Positions 1 through 9,242 of a DNA stretch of 64,000 bases are shown piece by piece. How positions within the stretch are numbered: the stretch's first letter is position 1; each line of letters opens with the position of its first letter. This DNA comes from Pseudoxanthomonas broegbernensis (GTDB lineage Bacteria > Pseudomonadota > Gammaproteobacteria > Xanthomonadales > Xanthomonadaceae), in the NCBI RefSeq assembly GCF_014202435.1, contig NZ_JACHGU010000002.1:620001-684000 (forward strand). Reading direction: 5' to 3'. Position numbers and translations under genes: made by a program. The notes beneath the pieces were generated by a model. It searched no databases. It was not told the origin of the DNA and worked only from the letters and a program-made list of their open reading frames with translations.

Positions 1-229
1 GCCGCGGCGTGCCGATGCCGGCGGCGGCGAAGGCGGCGGTGGGGATCATGCCCAGCACGCCGGCCACGGTGGTGCCGAAGCCGAACTGCTGCCCGAGCAC
101 GTCCAGCAGCGGCGTCAGCGAGGTCACCGCGGTGCGCAGGTTGAATGCGGACAGCAGGATGCCGCACAGCACCAGCAGCCGGCCGGGGATCCGTGCGGAG
201 GGGGAAGCGGGGGAGGTCTGCGCGTTCAT
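1..229 (-). CDS. MFS transporter, CynX/NimT-like, N-terminal part (cut by window edge)
   Basis: Only the first 76 codons are inside the window. The ATG lies at 229-227. After a short polar leader (MNAQTSPASPSARIPG) a first membrane helix follows, containing ILLSAFNLRTAVTSLTPLL. The NLRxAxTSxxPLL pattern is typical of the cyanate/nitroimidazole transporter (CynX/NimT, YycB) branch of the major facilitator superfamily, and a second helix rich in Gly and Ala follows. The substrate cannot be told from this fragment. The gene runs away from the tRNA-Pro gene on the same strand. Family assignment rests on the N-terminal helix only. Confidence 0.65.
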   Translation of the reverse strand, partial: MNAQTSPASPSARIPGRLLVLCGILLSAFNLRTAVTSLTPLLDVLGQQFGFGTTVAGVLGMIPTAAFAAAGIGTPR

Positions 230-331
230 CGGCCTTGCCGGGAGCGGCCCGCGAGCAGGGGGCGGCGGCGCCGTTTCCAAAAAATGCAAAGACCGGCACG
301 AGGCCGGTCTGCGTACCGCATCGATAACCGT

Positions 332-408
<77 letters not shown>

Positions 409-479
409 ACAAGGCCGCCCATGATACTGGATGGACTTGGACGTGGGCAACAACGACGGCCGGTTTTTTTCGCAGACGC

Positions 480-608
480 TCAGTCGGCGCCGTCCGGGCC
501 GGCCCCGCCGCGGGCCTGCGCGTCTTCGCGCATCTCGAACCACATGCCGTTGAGGATGGCGAAGCTGGCCGCCAGGCCCACGCCCAGGATCCAGGAGAAA
601 TACCACAT
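480..608 (-). CDS. cydX: Cytochrome bd oxidase small subunit CydX
   Basis: A 42-residue protein encoded just after cydB and too short for usual ORF cut-offs. It begins MWYFSWILGVGLAASF and continues through NGMWFEM, giving one membrane helix and a short charged C-terminal tail. E. coli CydX (37 aa) starts MWYFAWILG, so the match is clear. In that family CydX binds the CydAB heterodimer and stabilises its haems. The ATG at 608-606 is 18 bases downstream of the cydB stop at 627, so it is the third cistron of cydABX. The C-terminus (GGAGPDGAD) differs from E. coli, as is usual. Confidence 0.93.
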   Translation of the reverse strand: MWYFSWILGVGLAASFAILNGMWFEMREDAQARGGAGPDGAD

Positions 609-626
609 GGCGGGACCTCCTTGCGG

Positions 627-1781
627 TCAGTAGGCGTTGGGGTTTTCTTCCAGCGAGTCGGCGCTGACCTTGCCGCGCAGCACCCGGTACACCCAGGCCG
701 TGTAGAGCATCACGATCGGCAGCAGCAGCGCGGTGACCAGCAGCATCACCCACAGGGTCAGGCGGCTGCTGGAGGCGTCCCACAGGGTCAGGCCGGCGTC
801 GGGCAGGCTGGAGGAGGGCAGCAGGAACGGGAACACGGCGAAGCCGAAGGTCAGCACCGTGGCCGGCACTGCCATGCTGGTGCACACCAGCGCGGGCCCG
901 CCGCGGCCCAGGTACAGGAAGTACGCGCCCAGCACCATCCCGGCCACCGCGCCGACCGGCGCCAGCCACAGCGCGGGCACCGCCCGGTAGTTCTCCAGCC
1001 ACAGCCCGGGGGCGGCCGTCACCGACTTCAGCAGCGGGTTGGACAGCCCGCCGCCGTCGATGGCCGAATCGATCCGGTAGCCCGGCAGCGCCGTCGAGAT
1101 CCATGCCCCGGCGGCCACGAACAGCACCGCGCAGACCAGCGCCGCCGCGCCGCCATAGCGCGCCGCGCGCACCGCCACCGGCCCGTCGGTCTTGACCAGC
1201 AGCGCGGCGGCGCCATGGGCCACCAGCAGCGACAGGCTGACCAGGCCGCAGACCAGCGCGTAGGGATTGAGCAGGGCGAAGAAGCCGCCGGTATACACCG
1301 GCCGCAGCGTGGCCGGCTCGAAATGGAACGGCACGCCGAGCTGCACGTTGCCCACCGCCACCCCGAACACCAGCGCCGGCACCGCGCCGCCCACGAACAA
1401 CGCCCAGTCCCAGGTGGCGCGCCAGCGCGGGTCGGCGACCTTGCCGCGGAACTTGAAGCCCACCGGACGCAGGATCAGCGCGAACAGGATCAGGAACATG
1501 GCCAGGTAGAAGCCGGAGAAGCTGACCGCGTACAGCGCCGGGAACGCGGCGAACGCGGTGCCGCCGCCGACCACCAGCCAGACCTGGTTGCCCTCCCACA
1601 CCGGCCCGACGGTGTTGACCACCAGCCGGCGCTCGGGATCGGTCCGCGCCACGAAGGGCAGCAGCGCGCCGACGCCCAGGTCGAAGCCGTCCATCACGGC
1701 GAAGCCGACCAGCAGCAGGCCCAGCAACAGCCACCAGATCACCCGCAAGGTGGCGTAGTCCAGGGGAATGAATTCGGCCAT
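627..1781 (-). CDS. cydB: Cytochrome bd ubiquinol oxidase subunit II
   Basis: A 384-residue polytopic membrane protein beginning MAEFIPLDYATLRVIWWLLLG, close to the E. coli CydB length (379). Family motifs are visible: GFAVMDGFDLGVG near the N-terminus, the GPVWEGNQVWL stretch in the following loop, and LLNPYALVCGL in the middle. CydB supports CydA structurally in the quinol:O2 oxidoreductase of the inner membrane, which pumps no protons but generates a proton gradient through chemistry on the two faces. It starts 17 bases after the cydA stop and is followed by cydX, so the three are one operon. Confidence 0.97.
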   Translation of the reverse strand: MAEFIPLDYATLRVIWWLLLGLLLVGFAVMDGFDLGVGALLPFVARTDPERRLVVNTVGPVWEGNQVWLVVGGGTAFAAFPALYAVSFSGFYLAMFLILFALILRPVGFKFRGKVADPRWRATWDWALFVGGAVPALVFGVAVGNVQLGVPFHFEPATLRPVYTGGFFALLNPYALVCGLVSLSLLVAHGAAALLVKTDGPVAVRAARYGGAAALVCAVLFVAAGAWISTALPGYRIDSAIDGGGLSNPLLKSVTAAPGLWLENYRAVPALWLAPVGAVAGMVLGAYFLYLGRGGPALVCTSMAVPATVLTFGFAVFPFLLPSSSLPDAGLTLWDASSSRLTLWVMLLVTALLLPIVMLYTAWVYRVLRGKVSADSLEENPNAY

Positions 1782-1798
1782 TTCTCGGTTCTCCCGGT

Positions 1799-3424
1799 TC
1801 AGCCTGCGTCGCCGCCGGATTCGACCGGCATCACCGGCGCGGTCGGCCGTTCGTGCGCGGGCTGGCCGCCGCCGCCGTCGCCCGAGCCGCCGAAGCGCAG
1901 CATCGGGATGTCCTTGGGGCCCTTGCGCACCGTGGCCAGCATCAGCCGCACGTCGATCACCGCCAGCACCGTGTACAGCGCCACGAAGCCGGTCAGGGTG
2001 ATGAGGATGTCGCGCAGGGCCAGGTGCGAGGCGGCGTAGAAGGTGGGCAGCACGCCTTCCACCGCCCAGGGCTGGCGGCCGTACTCGGCCACGAACCAGC
2101 CGCACTCGATCGCGATCCACGGCAGCGGCAGGCTCCACAGCGCCAGCTTCAGGAACCAGCGCCTGCCCTCGAAGCCGCGGGTGCTGGCCAGCCAGAAGGC
2201 GAAGGCGAAGAAGGCGATGAAGTAGAAGCCCAGCCCCGCCATCACCCGGAAGGTCCAGAACAGCGGCGCCACCCGCGGCACCGTATCCAGCGCCGCCTGC
2301 GCGATTTCCTCCTCGGTGGCGTTGCCGATGTCCTCCCGGTAGCGCTTGAGCAGCAGCCCGTGGCCCAGGTCCGCCCAGTGCCGCTCGAACACCGCGCGCG
2401 CCTGCGCGTCCCCCGGGTCGGCCTTGACCCGCTGCAGCGCCGCGTAGGCCAGTTGGCCGCCGCGGATGCGGTGCTCGGCGCGCTCGACCAGCTCCAGGAT
2501 GCCGGGGATCTCCCCGTTCAGCGAGCGGGTGGCGATCAGGCCCATCAGCCAGGGGATCTTCACCTCGAAGCGGTTGTGCTGGCTGCGCTGGTCGGGCAGG
2601 CCGAAGGCGGTGAAGTCGGCCGGCGCCGGTTCGGTGTGCCACATCGCCTCGATCGCGGCCAGCTTCATCTTCTGGTGCTCGGTGGCCGCGTAGCCGCTCT
2701 CGTCGCCCAGCACCACCACGCTCAGCGAGGCGGCCAGGCCGAAGCTGGCGGCCACCGCCATCGAGCGCCGGGCCAGTTCCGCGTGGCGCCCGCGCAGCAG
2801 GTACCAGGCGCTGATCGACATCACGAACATCGCCCCGGTCACGTAGCCGGCGCTGACCGTGTGCACGAACTTGGCCTGGGCCACCGGGTTGAACAGCACC
2901 GCCACGAAGTCGGTGATCTCCATGCGCATGGTGTCGGGGTTGAAGACCGCGCCCACCGGGTTCTGCATCCAGCCGTTGGCGACCAGGATCCACAGTGCGG
3001 AGAAGTTGGCGCCCAGCGCCACCAGCCAGGTCACCACCAGGTGCTGGACGCGGCTGAGCCGATTCCAGCCGAAGAAGAACAGGCCGATGAAGGTCGCTTC
3101 CAGGAAGAAGGCCATCAGGCCCTCGATCGCCAGCGGCGCGCCGAAGATGTCGCCCACGTAGTGGCTGTAGTAGGCCCAGTTCATGCCGAACTGGAACTCC
3201 ATCACGATGCCGGTGGCCACGCCCATGGCGAAATTGATGCCGAACAGCGTGCCCCAGAACAGGGTCATCTTGCGCCAGACCTCGCGCCCGGTCATGACGT
3301 ACACGCTCTCCATGATCGCGATCAGGAACGACAGCCCCAGCGTCAACGGCACGAACAGGAAGTGGTACATCGCCGTGAGCGCGAACTGCAGGCGCGACAG
3401 CTCCACGACGGTCGGATCGAACAT
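1799..3424 (-). CDS. cydA: Cytochrome bd ubiquinol oxidase subunit I
   Basis: A 541-residue protein. I chose the ATG at 3424 (MFDPTVVELSRLQFAL) rather than an upstream in-frame start, because this N-terminus with TAMYHFLFVPLTLGLSF matches CydA and carries the haem-ligand His region. The motif ECGWFVAEYGRQPWAVEG near residue 450 is the conserved GRQPW region of CydA. The length is similar to E. coli CydA (522 aa), consistent with a long Q-loop bd-I type rather than the short-loop CIO type. This subunit binds the three haems, oxidises ubiquinol and reduces O2 with high affinity. It is the first gene of cydABX. Confidence 0.97.
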   Translation of the reverse strand: MFDPTVVELSRLQFALTAMYHFLFVPLTLGLSFLIAIMESVYVMTGREVWRKMTLFWGTLFGINFAMGVATGIVMEFQFGMNWAYYSHYVGDIFGAPLAIEGLMAFFLEATFIGLFFFGWNRLSRVQHLVVTWLVALGANFSALWILVANGWMQNPVGAVFNPDTMRMEITDFVAVLFNPVAQAKFVHTVSAGYVTGAMFVMSISAWYLLRGRHAELARRSMAVAASFGLAASLSVVVLGDESGYAATEHQKMKLAAIEAMWHTEPAPADFTAFGLPDQRSQHNRFEVKIPWLMGLIATRSLNGEIPGILELVERAEHRIRGGQLAYAALQRVKADPGDAQARAVFERHWADLGHGLLLKRYREDIGNATEEEIAQAALDTVPRVAPLFWTFRVMAGLGFYFIAFFAFAFWLASTRGFEGRRWFLKLALWSLPLPWIAIECGWFVAEYGRQPWAVEGVLPTFYAASHLALRDILITLTGFVALYTVLAVIDVRLMLATVRKGPKDIPMLRFGGSGDGGGGQPAHERPTAPVMPVESGGDAG

Positions 3425-3532
3425 GGCGGCCACACCCCACGCGACGGCGGACGGGTACAGCCTACTCCTGGTGCATGTGTGTTTCGGGTGGACGGATTGT
3501 CCCACCCCCTCGCCCGGCGCGGCCGGGGCCGG

Positions 3533-4444
3533 CTATTCGCCGGGCTTGGCCGCCGCCCCGGCGCCCTCGGAGGAGGCGCGGCGGACCAGGGTGGCCTCGC
3601 GATGGGCGATGTAGGCGTTGGCGACCAGGATCACCAGCGCGCCCAGCACCGTCCAGCGGTCCAGCGATTCGCCGAACAGCAGCCAGCCGAACAGCACCAC
3701 GATGGGCAACTGCATGAAGCTGATCGGGGTCAGCGCCGAAACCTCGCCCAGCTTCAGCGCGCGCGTCCACAGCATGTGCCCGCCGGTGCCGAGTACGCCG
3801 GCGGCCACCACCCACACCCAGACGATGCCGACCGGCCACTCCCACACGCCCAGCGCCGGCACCAGCGACATCGGCACCCACAGCAGGGTGGTGTAGATGA
3901 CGATGCGGTCGGCCGGCTCGGTGGCGGAAAGCTGCTTGATCTGGATGGCCACGATGCTCGACAGCAGCGCCGCCATCAGCGCCACCAGCGTACCCATGCT
4001 GAAGCCGGCCGAGCCCGGACGCACGATCAGCAGCACGCCGACGAAGCCCAGCACCACCGCCGCCCAGCGCCGCGCGCGGACCTGCTCGCCCAGCATCGCG
4101 GCCGCGGCGATGGTGACGAACAGCGGCGTGGCATAGGACAGCGACACCGCCTGCGCCAGCGGCAGGTGGCCGATGGCCCAGAAGCCGGCCAGCATCGAGC
4201 ACACCCCGACCAGGCAGCGGAACAGGTAGCGTGGGAACTGGGTGGTGCGCAGGAACGCGGGGCCGTGGCGCAGCAGCAGCGGCAGCGCCGCGAGCAGGCC
4301 GAAGAAGTTGCGGAAGAAGGCGATCTCGAAGGTATGCAGGCTGGCCGAGGCCAGGCGGATGGCCACCACCATCAGCCCGAACAGCGCGGTGCTGCCCAGC
4401 ATCAGCAACGCCGCGCGCAAGGGCGTGGGCAGGCGCTCGTTCAT
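3533..4444 (-). CDS. EamA/DMT-family membrane transporter
   Basis: A 303-residue integral membrane protein with about ten hydrophobic helices in two EamA halves. It starts MNERLPTPLRAALLMLGSTALFG. The first half contains FEIAFFRNFFGLL and the second half ends FGESLDRWTVLGALVILVANAYI, both typical of RhaT/DMT exporters. The ATG at 4444 was chosen because the upstream extension in this frame lies antisense to nothing but inside murB and lacks hydrophobic character. Members export metabolites such as amino acids or nucleosides, but the substrate here is not predictable. It begins 22 bases after the murB stop on the same strand, so it could be cotranscribed with pyrD and murB. Confidence 0.88.
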   Translation of the reverse strand: MNERLPTPLRAALLMLGSTALFGLMVVAIRLASASLHTFEIAFFRNFFGLLAALPLLLRHGPAFLRTTQFPRYLFRCLVGVCSMLAGFWAIGHLPLAQAVSLSYATPLFVTIAAAAMLGEQVRARRWAAVVLGFVGVLLIVRPGSAGFSMGTLVALMAALLSSIVAIQIKQLSATEPADRIVIYTTLLWVPMSLVPALGVWEWPVGIVWVWVVAAGVLGTGGHMLWTRALKLGEVSALTPISFMQLPIVVLFGWLLFGESLDRWTVLGALVILVANAYIAHREATLVRRASSEGAGAAAKPGE

Positions 4445-4466
4445 CGCGTACGCGCGGGCATGGCGG

Positions 4467-5534
4467 TCACCAGCACGCGCCGACGATGCGCGGCTCCGGC
4501 TCCAGGGCCACGCCGAAGCGCGCCTGCACCGCGCCGGCGATCCTGCGCGCCAGCTCCAGCAGTTGCGCGCCGCTGGCCCGGCCGTGGTTGACCAGCACCA
4601 GCGCGTGCGCCTCGGAGACGCCGGCATCGCCCTCGCGCTCGCCCTTCAGGCCGCAGGCATCGATCAGCCAGGCGGCCGAGAGCTTGTGCGTGTCCGCGCC
4701 CTGGCCGGGGAAGGCGGGCATGCGTGGATGCGCGGCCAGCAGCGCCTGCGCCTGGGCCGCCGGCACCACCGGGTTCTTGAAGAAGCTGCCGGCGTTGCCG
4801 GCGGCACCGGGGTCCGGCAGCTTGCGCCGGCGCAGGCGGATCACCGCCTCGGCCACGTCGCGCGCGGTCGGCGCGTGCGTGCCCGGGTCCAGGCCCATCG
4901 CCGCCAGTTCCTCGCCGATGCCGGCGTAGCCCAGGCGCGGGCCGGCCGGGTGCGCCCGGCCCTGGCGGGACAGTTCCAGTTCCACCGCCGCCACGATCCA
5001 GCGCTCGGGATTGCGCTTGAACAGGCTGTCGCGGTAGCCGAAGGCGCAGGCCTGGCGGCCCAGCCGCACCCACCGGGCCTCCTGCCGGTCCCAGGCCTCG
5101 ACCGCCAGGATGCTCTCGCCCACTTCCACGCCGTAGGCGCCGATGTTCTGGATCGGGGCCGCGCCCACGCTGCCCGGGATCAGGGCCAGGTTCTCCAGCC
5201 CGCACAGGCCCTGGTCCAGGCTCCACATCACCAGGCCGTGCCAGTCGGCGCCGGCCTGGGCGCGGACCCGCACGACCGGGCCGCGGTCCTCGACGATGCC
5301 GACGCCGCCGGCGCGCAGCTCCACCACCGCCCCGGGCGCGTCGCCGGCGAACAGCAGGTTGCTGCCGCCGCCGAGCATCAGCAGCGGCAACCCGCGGATC
5401 TGCTCCAGCTCCAGCGCTTCCGGCAGCGAGGCCAGTTCGTTGACCCGCAGCAGCCAGGGCGCCCGCGCGGCCACGCGGAAGGTGTTGCGCGCGGAAAGAT
5501 CGGCGTCGGCCTGCAGGTGGAAAAGGGCGGTCAC
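4467..5534 (-). CDS. murB: UDP-N-acetylmuramate dehydrogenase
   Basis: MurB (355 aa) reduces UDP-GlcNAc-enolpyruvate to UDP-MurNAc with NADPH and FAD in peptidoglycan precursor synthesis. The FAD-binding stretch [11 protein letters not shown], the [18 protein letters not shown] motif, YRDSLFK, the catalytic SFFKNP serine loop and a C-terminal [10 protein letters not shown] glutamate are all present. It starts with GTG ([19 protein letters not shown]). The start codon overlaps the pyrD stop by four bases (GTGA at 5534-5531), so translation is probably coupled. It is of the longer type I form, as in E. coli (342 aa). Confidence 0.96.
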   Translation of the reverse strand: MTALFHLQADADLSARNTFRVAARAPWLLRVNELASLPEALELEQIRGLPLLMLGGGSNLLFAGDAPGAVVELRAGGVGIVEDRGPVVRVRAQAGADWHGLVMWSLDQGLCGLENLALIPGSVGAAPIQNIGAYGVEVGESILAVEAWDRQEARWVRLGRQACAFGYRDSLFKRNPERWIVAAVELELSRQGRAHPAGPRLGYAGIGEELAAMGLDPGTHAPTARDVAEAVIRLRRRKLPDPGAAGNAGSFFKNPVVPAAQAQALLAAHPRMPAFPGQGADTHKLSAAWLIDACGLKGEREGDAGVSEAHALVLVNHGRASGAQLLELARRIAGAVQARFGVALEPEPRIVGACW

Positions 5535-6586
5535 GTGGGGTCGGCCGTGCCTCGGCTGGGGGATTCCTTGCGCCGGCGCATCGCGTCGATGCATTCGCCG
5601 ACCAGTTCCGGGCCGCGGTACACCAGGCCGGTGTAGCACTGCACCAGGCCGGCGCCGGCGGCCATCTTGGCCACCGCGTCGGCCCCGGAGAGGATGCCGC
5701 CCACGCCGACCAGCGGGATCGACTCGGGCAGGCGAGTGCGCAGCCGGCGCAGCACCAGGGTGGCCTGGCCCATCAGCGGGGCGCCGGACAGGCCGCCGGC
5801 CTCGCCGGCATGGCGATGGCCCTGCACCGCGATCCGGGCCACGGTGGTATTGGTGGCGACCACGCCGTCCACCTCCAGGTCCGACAGCACCCGCGCGGCG
5901 GCGTCGATGTCGCTGTCGCTCAGGTCCGGGGCCACCTTCACCAGCATCGGCACCCGCTTGCCGTGCTGCGCGGCCAGGCGCTCCTGGGCCTCGCGCAGGG
6001 TGCCGACCAGGCGGCGCAGGGATTGTTCCTCCTGCAGCTCGCGCAGGCCGGCGGTGTTGGGCGAGGAGATGTTGACGGTGACGTAGTCGGCCAGCGGGTA
6101 GACGCGCTCGAGGCAATGCAGGTAGTCGCTGGCCGCGTCCTCGTTGGGCGTGTCCTTGTTCTTGCCGATGTTGATGCCCAGCAGGCCGCCCTTGCGCCGC
6201 GCGCGCGCGACGTTGCGCACCAGCGCGTCCACGCCCTCGTTGTTGAAGCCCAGGCGGTTGATCAGCGCCTGCTCCCGCGCCAGGCGGAACATGCGCGGCC
6301 GCGGGTTGCCCGGCTGCGGGCGCGGGGTGACGGTGCCCACCTCGACGAAGCCGAAGCCCAGTGCCAGCAGCGCGTCGATGTGGGCGCCGTTCTTGTCCAG
6401 GCCGGCGGCCAGGCCGACGGGGTTGGGGAAGACCAGGCCCAGCAGCTTGGTCGGCAGCGGCGGCCGCTTGCGTGCCAGCAGGCCGACGGTGCCGCTGGCC
6501 AGGGCCAGGTCTAGGGCCTTCAGGCCGATCCGGTGGGCGCGTTCGGCATCCAGGCCGAAGAGGAAGGGACGGGCGAGGGAATACAT
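5531..6586 (-). CDS. pyrD: Dihydroorotate dehydrogenase (quinone), class 2
   Basis: A 351-residue class 2 enzyme that oxidises dihydroorotate to orotate in pyrimidine synthesis and passes electrons to ubiquinone at the inner membrane. The N-terminal amphipathic segment ([19 protein letters not shown]) is the membrane- and quinone-associating part. FMN-binding [20 protein letters not shown] (catalytic serine region), VKVAPDL, VATNTT and the C-terminal GVGGI and [11 protein letters not shown] motifs are intact. Its last bases overlap the murB start, which makes a pyrD-murB transcription unit. Confidence 0.97.
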   Translation of the reverse strand: MYSLARPFLFGLDAERAHRIGLKALDLALASGTVGLLARKRPPLPTKLLGLVFPNPVGLAAGLDKNGAHIDALLALGFGFVEVGTVTPRPQPGNPRPRMFRLAREQALINRLGFNNEGVDALVRNVARARRKGGLLGINIGKNKDTPNEDAASDYLHCLERVYPLADYVTVNISSPNTAGLRELQEEQSLRRLVGTLREAQERLAAQHGKRVPMLVKVAPDLSDSDIDAAARVLSDLEVDGVVATNTTVARIAVQGHRHAGEAGGLSGAPLMGQATLVLRRLRTRLPESIPLVGVGGILSGADAVAKMAAGAGLVQCYTGLVYRGPELVGECIDAMRRRKESPSRGTADPT

Positions 6587-6599
6587 CGGGCGGCGCGGC

Positions 6600-6878
6600 T
6601 CAGTTCAGCGTGGCCAGCCAGGCCATCCCGCCCAGGAACAGGAACACCACCAGCACTCCCGCCACCCACAGCGCCGTCGCCAGCCAGCCCAGTATCAGGC
6701 CGCCGATCGCCAGGCCGTCCCCGTCCAGCCGCCCGCCGCTGTTGCGGATCTCCTTGCGCGCCATGTGGCCGGTGACGATGGCCACCAGCGTGCCCAGGAA
6801 CGGGAGCAGGGTCCAGCCGAGGATGCCCGAGACGAGGCTGGTGATGGCGAGACTGCTGGTCTGGCGGGTCGAATTCAT
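6600..6878 (-). CDS. Small membrane protein, DUF4190-like
   Basis: A 92-residue protein starting [22 protein letters not shown]. It has two hydrophobic helices flanking [29 protein letters not shown], the hallmark of DUF4190 proteins (GHxAxxxIrrS ... GxGlAiaGLilGy). The ATG at 6878 was preferred over an upstream in-frame start since the extension is a low-complexity Arg/Pro stretch. Function is unknown. It ends 14 bases before the pyrD start on the same strand and may be the first gene of that unit. Confidence 0.82.
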   Translation of the reverse strand: MNSTRQTSSLAITSLVSGILGWTLLPFLGTLVAIVTGHMARKEIRNSGGRLDGDGLAIGGLILGWLATALWVAGVLVVFLFLGGMAWLATLN

Positions 6879-7247
6879 CGCAGGGATTCCTGGCAGGGGA
6901 CGGGGCGCACGGATGCCGGGCCGCGGGCGGACCGGGTCGCAGGCGGCTGCGGGGGAACAGCGCTGCGTGCGGGGCGTGATTATTCCAGAACGCGACCGCG
7001 GCCGCGTGCCCCGGTGCACGGAAATCGCGGCCGCGGCGCTCCGGCCATACCGGTGCGGCGCGAGGGCGGGAAGGCCGCGTGCGTTTTGGCGGCCCCGGTG
7101 GGTGCCTCAGGGTCGTCGTGCCCGGGCCGTCGTGCTAGGGCCGGACCCGCCCGCGAGGGCCGCGGTGCCGATTGGCCCGGGTCGGACGGTGGCGCGGCCC
7201 GGCGCGATCGCGCGGCCGGGCCGGGCGCCGGCCGGCCGTTGCGGCGC
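6879..7247. other. Intergenic region without a recognised gene
   Basis: About 370 bases of very GC-rich DNA between the DUF4190-like gene and the aldehyde dehydrogenase. No convincing small ORF was seen. A strong hairpin near 7196-7222 pairs GGCCCGG with CCGGGCC around the palindrome CGCGATCGCG. It lies just downstream of the aldehyde dehydrogenase stop on the minus strand and could help end that transcript, although no T-run follows. Confidence 0.5.
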
Positions 7248-8780
7248 CTACAGGTCGAAGCGGATGCCCTGGGCCAGCGGCAGCGAATCGGACCAGTTGA
7301 TCGTGTTGGTCTGCCGGCGCATGTACACCTTCCACGCGTCCGAGCCGGACTCGCGGCCGCCGCCGGTGTCCTTCTCGCCGCCGAAGGCGCCGCCGATCTC
7401 CGCGCCGGAGGTGCCGATGTTGACGTTGGCGATGCCGCAGTCGCTGCCCGCCGCCGAGAGGAAGCGCTCGGCCGCCTTCAGGCTCTGGGTGAAGATCGAG
7501 GACGACAGGCCCTGCGGCACGCCGTTCTGCATCTCGATGGCCTCGTCCAGCGTGGCGTACTTCATCACGTACAGGATCGGGGCGAAGGTCTCGTGCTGCA
7601 CCACCGCGTCGCTGTTCTTCAGCCCGGCGACGATGGTCGGCAGGACGAAGTGGCCCGGGCGGTCCAGCGCGGTGCCGCCGGCGACGACGGTGCCGCCGGC
7701 GGCCTTGGCCCGTTCCACCGCCGCCAGGAACTGCTCCACCGCGCCGGCGCTGTTGAGCGGGCCCATCAGGTTGGCGGTGTCCAGCGGATCGCCGATCTTG
7801 CCCTCGACCTGCTTGTAGGCCCTGACCAGCGTGTCCAGCACCGAATCGTAGATCGACTCGTGCACGATCAGGCGGCGGGTGGAGGTGCAGCGCTGGCCGG
7901 CGGTGCCCACGGCGCCGAAGACGATGCCCGGGATCGCCAGCTTCAGGTCCGCGGACTCGTCAAGGACGATCGCGTTGTTGCCGCCCAGCTCCAGCAGGCA
8001 GCGGCCCAGGCGGCGGGCGACCTTCTGCGCCACGCCGCGGCCGACCTGGGTGGAGCCGGTGAAGCTGATCAGCGGCACGCGCGCGTCTTCCACCAGCTTC
8101 TCGGCCAGCGCGGTGCCGGCGTCGTTGACCAGGAAGAAGATGTCGGGGAAGCCGCCCTCCTTCAGCGCCGCGTTGCAGACGCCCATCGAGGCGATGGCGG
8201 TGAGCGGGGTCTTGTTCGACGGCTTCCAGATGCACACGTCGCCGCAGATCGCCGCCAGGAACGCGTTCCAGCTCCATACGGCGACCGGGAAGTTGAACGC
8301 GCTGACGATGCCGACCAGGCCCAGCGGGTGGTATTGCTCGTACATGCGGTGGCCGGGGCGCTCCGAATGCATGGTGTAGCCGTAGAGCATGCGGCTCTGG
8401 CCCACGGCGAAGTCGGCGATGTCGATCATCTCCTGCACCTCGCCATCGCCCTCGGCCTTGCTCTTGCCCATCTCCAGGGCGACCAGCGAGCCGAGCGCGT
8501 CCTTGTGCCGGCGCAGGGCCTCGCCGCACAGGCGGATGGCCTCGCCGCGGCGGGGCGCGGGAACCGTGCGCCACTCCTTGAAGGCGGCCTGGGCGCGGGC
8601 GATCACCGCCTCGTAGTCGGCCTCGGTGGTGGCCTGGACCTGGGCGATGACCTCGCCGGTGGTCGGGTTGGCCGGGCGCAGGACGCCGGCGCCGGTGGCG
8701 TCGGACCAGCGGCCGTCGCCGAGGTAGGTGCCGGGATTGGTGGCGCGCAGGCCCAGGGCCTGGAGCAGGGAAGCGGACAT
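7248..8780 (-). CDS. ALDH7-family aldehyde dehydrogenase (probable piperideine-6-carboxylate dehydrogenase)
   Basis: A 510-residue NAD-dependent aldehyde dehydrogenase of the ALDH7/antiquitin type. Motifs are [21 protein letters not shown] for NAD binding, FTGSTQVGR, the general-base glutamate in LELGGNNAI and the nucleophilic cysteine in [12 protein letters not shown]. The C-terminal [28 protein letters not shown]-type region (seen around 7330-7420) is characteristic of antiquitins, which oxidise alpha-aminoadipate semialdehyde/piperideine-6-carboxylate in lysine breakdown. No other lysine-catabolism gene is near, so the substrate is inferred from family only. The ATG at 8780 was chosen over an upstream in-frame codon because [20 protein letters not shown] is the family N-terminus. 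Confidence 0.9.
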   Translation of the reverse strand: MSASLLQALGLRATNPGTYLGDGRWSDATGAGVLRPANPTTGEVIAQVQATTEADYEAVIARAQAAFKEWRTVPAPRRGEAIRLCGEALRRHKDALGSLVALEMGKSKAEGDGEVQEMIDIADFAVGQSRMLYGYTMHSERPGHRMYEQYHPLGLVGIVSAFNFPVAVWSWNAFLAAICGDVCIWKPSNKTPLTAIASMGVCNAALKEGGFPDIFFLVNDAGTALAEKLVEDARVPLISFTGSTQVGRGVAQKVARRLGRCLLELGGNNAIVLDESADLKLAIPGIVFGAVGTAGQRCTSTRRLIVHESIYDSVLDTLVRAYKQVEGKIGDPLDTANLMGPLNSAGAVEQFLAAVERAKAAGGTVVAGGTALDRPGHFVLPTIVAGLKNSDAVVQHETFAPILYVMKYATLDEAIEMQNGVPQGLSSSIFTQSLKAAERFLSAAGSDCGIANVNIGTSGAEIGGAFGGEKDTGGGRESGSDAWKVYMRRQTNTINWSDSLPLAQGIRFDL

Positions 8781-8944
8781 GGGATCTCCTGGAGTCGGTG
8801 CGGGCGCAAGGCCCCGAGACGTGCCGCGCACCGGGAGCGGGGCGGCGTCTTCATGCGTGGCGCGATTCTAGCCCAGGGCCCGTGCATGGCCCGCGCGCAA
8901 CCGCATTGGCCGCGCCCGGGCGCCATGCGACAATCCACGGCCGT

Positions 8945-8985
8945 GGCCCCGTAGCTCAGTTGGATAGAGCGTCCCCCTCCTAAGG
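8945..8985 (+). pseudogene. tRNA-Arg(CCT), 5' half cut off by island insertion
   Basis: Bases GGCCCCG TA GCTC AGTTGGATA GAGC G TCCCC CTCCTAAGG are the acceptor, D-arm and anticodon 5' strand of a tRNA-Arg. After the anticodon loop the sequence runs into GGTGGAGGGTTAG, which cannot complete the anticodon stem and has no T-arm. Its missing 3' half is found 5.7 kb away at 14705-14752, where GGGGA pairs perfectly with TCCCC. The joined molecule would be 77 bases with CCA. Confidence 0.93.
8974..8985 (+). repeat. Left attachment site core (attL)
   Basis: The 12 bases CCCCTCCTAAGG are identical to 14705-14716 at the other end of the island. They cover the anticodon loop of the interrupted tRNA-Arg gene, a known sublocation for tyrosine-recombinase crossover in tRNA genes. 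Confidence 0.85.
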
Positions 8986-9100
8986 TGGAGGGTTAGAGAG
9001 GCTCAGAAGATCTGCAATATCTCCTTGATTTTACATGGGATATAGGCGTTGACGGTTCGACCAAGAAGAGCTATGTAAAAGTCGCCGTCTTGCAGGCTTG

Positions 9101-9118
9101 TGTCCCAAATCTGTCCCA
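9101..9118 (+). repeat. Paired TGTCCCA sites, left end of island
   Basis: TGTCCCA occurs at 9101-9107 and again at 9112-9118, an 11-base repeat distance or about one helical turn. The same pair with the same spacing and orientation is at 14627-14644. The arrangement resembles arm-type binding sites of tyrosine integrases. The role is inferred from position. Confidence 0.55.
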
Positions 9119-9242
9119 GCAAAAGAGCGTTCCCTTCGGCTGCCCCTATTCTTCAGATATCACGGGCACCTGCGAGCAGGACACCCCAGTTGCATGAGGG
9201 CGCCTCGCTTCTTGTGGGCGAGATTGAATCGTGTCAACGCAA

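Noticed and set aside
8945-9020. Reading the tRNA-like start at 8945 as a complete tRNA
   Set aside because: After the anticodon loop no matching stem, T-arm or acceptor strand follows.
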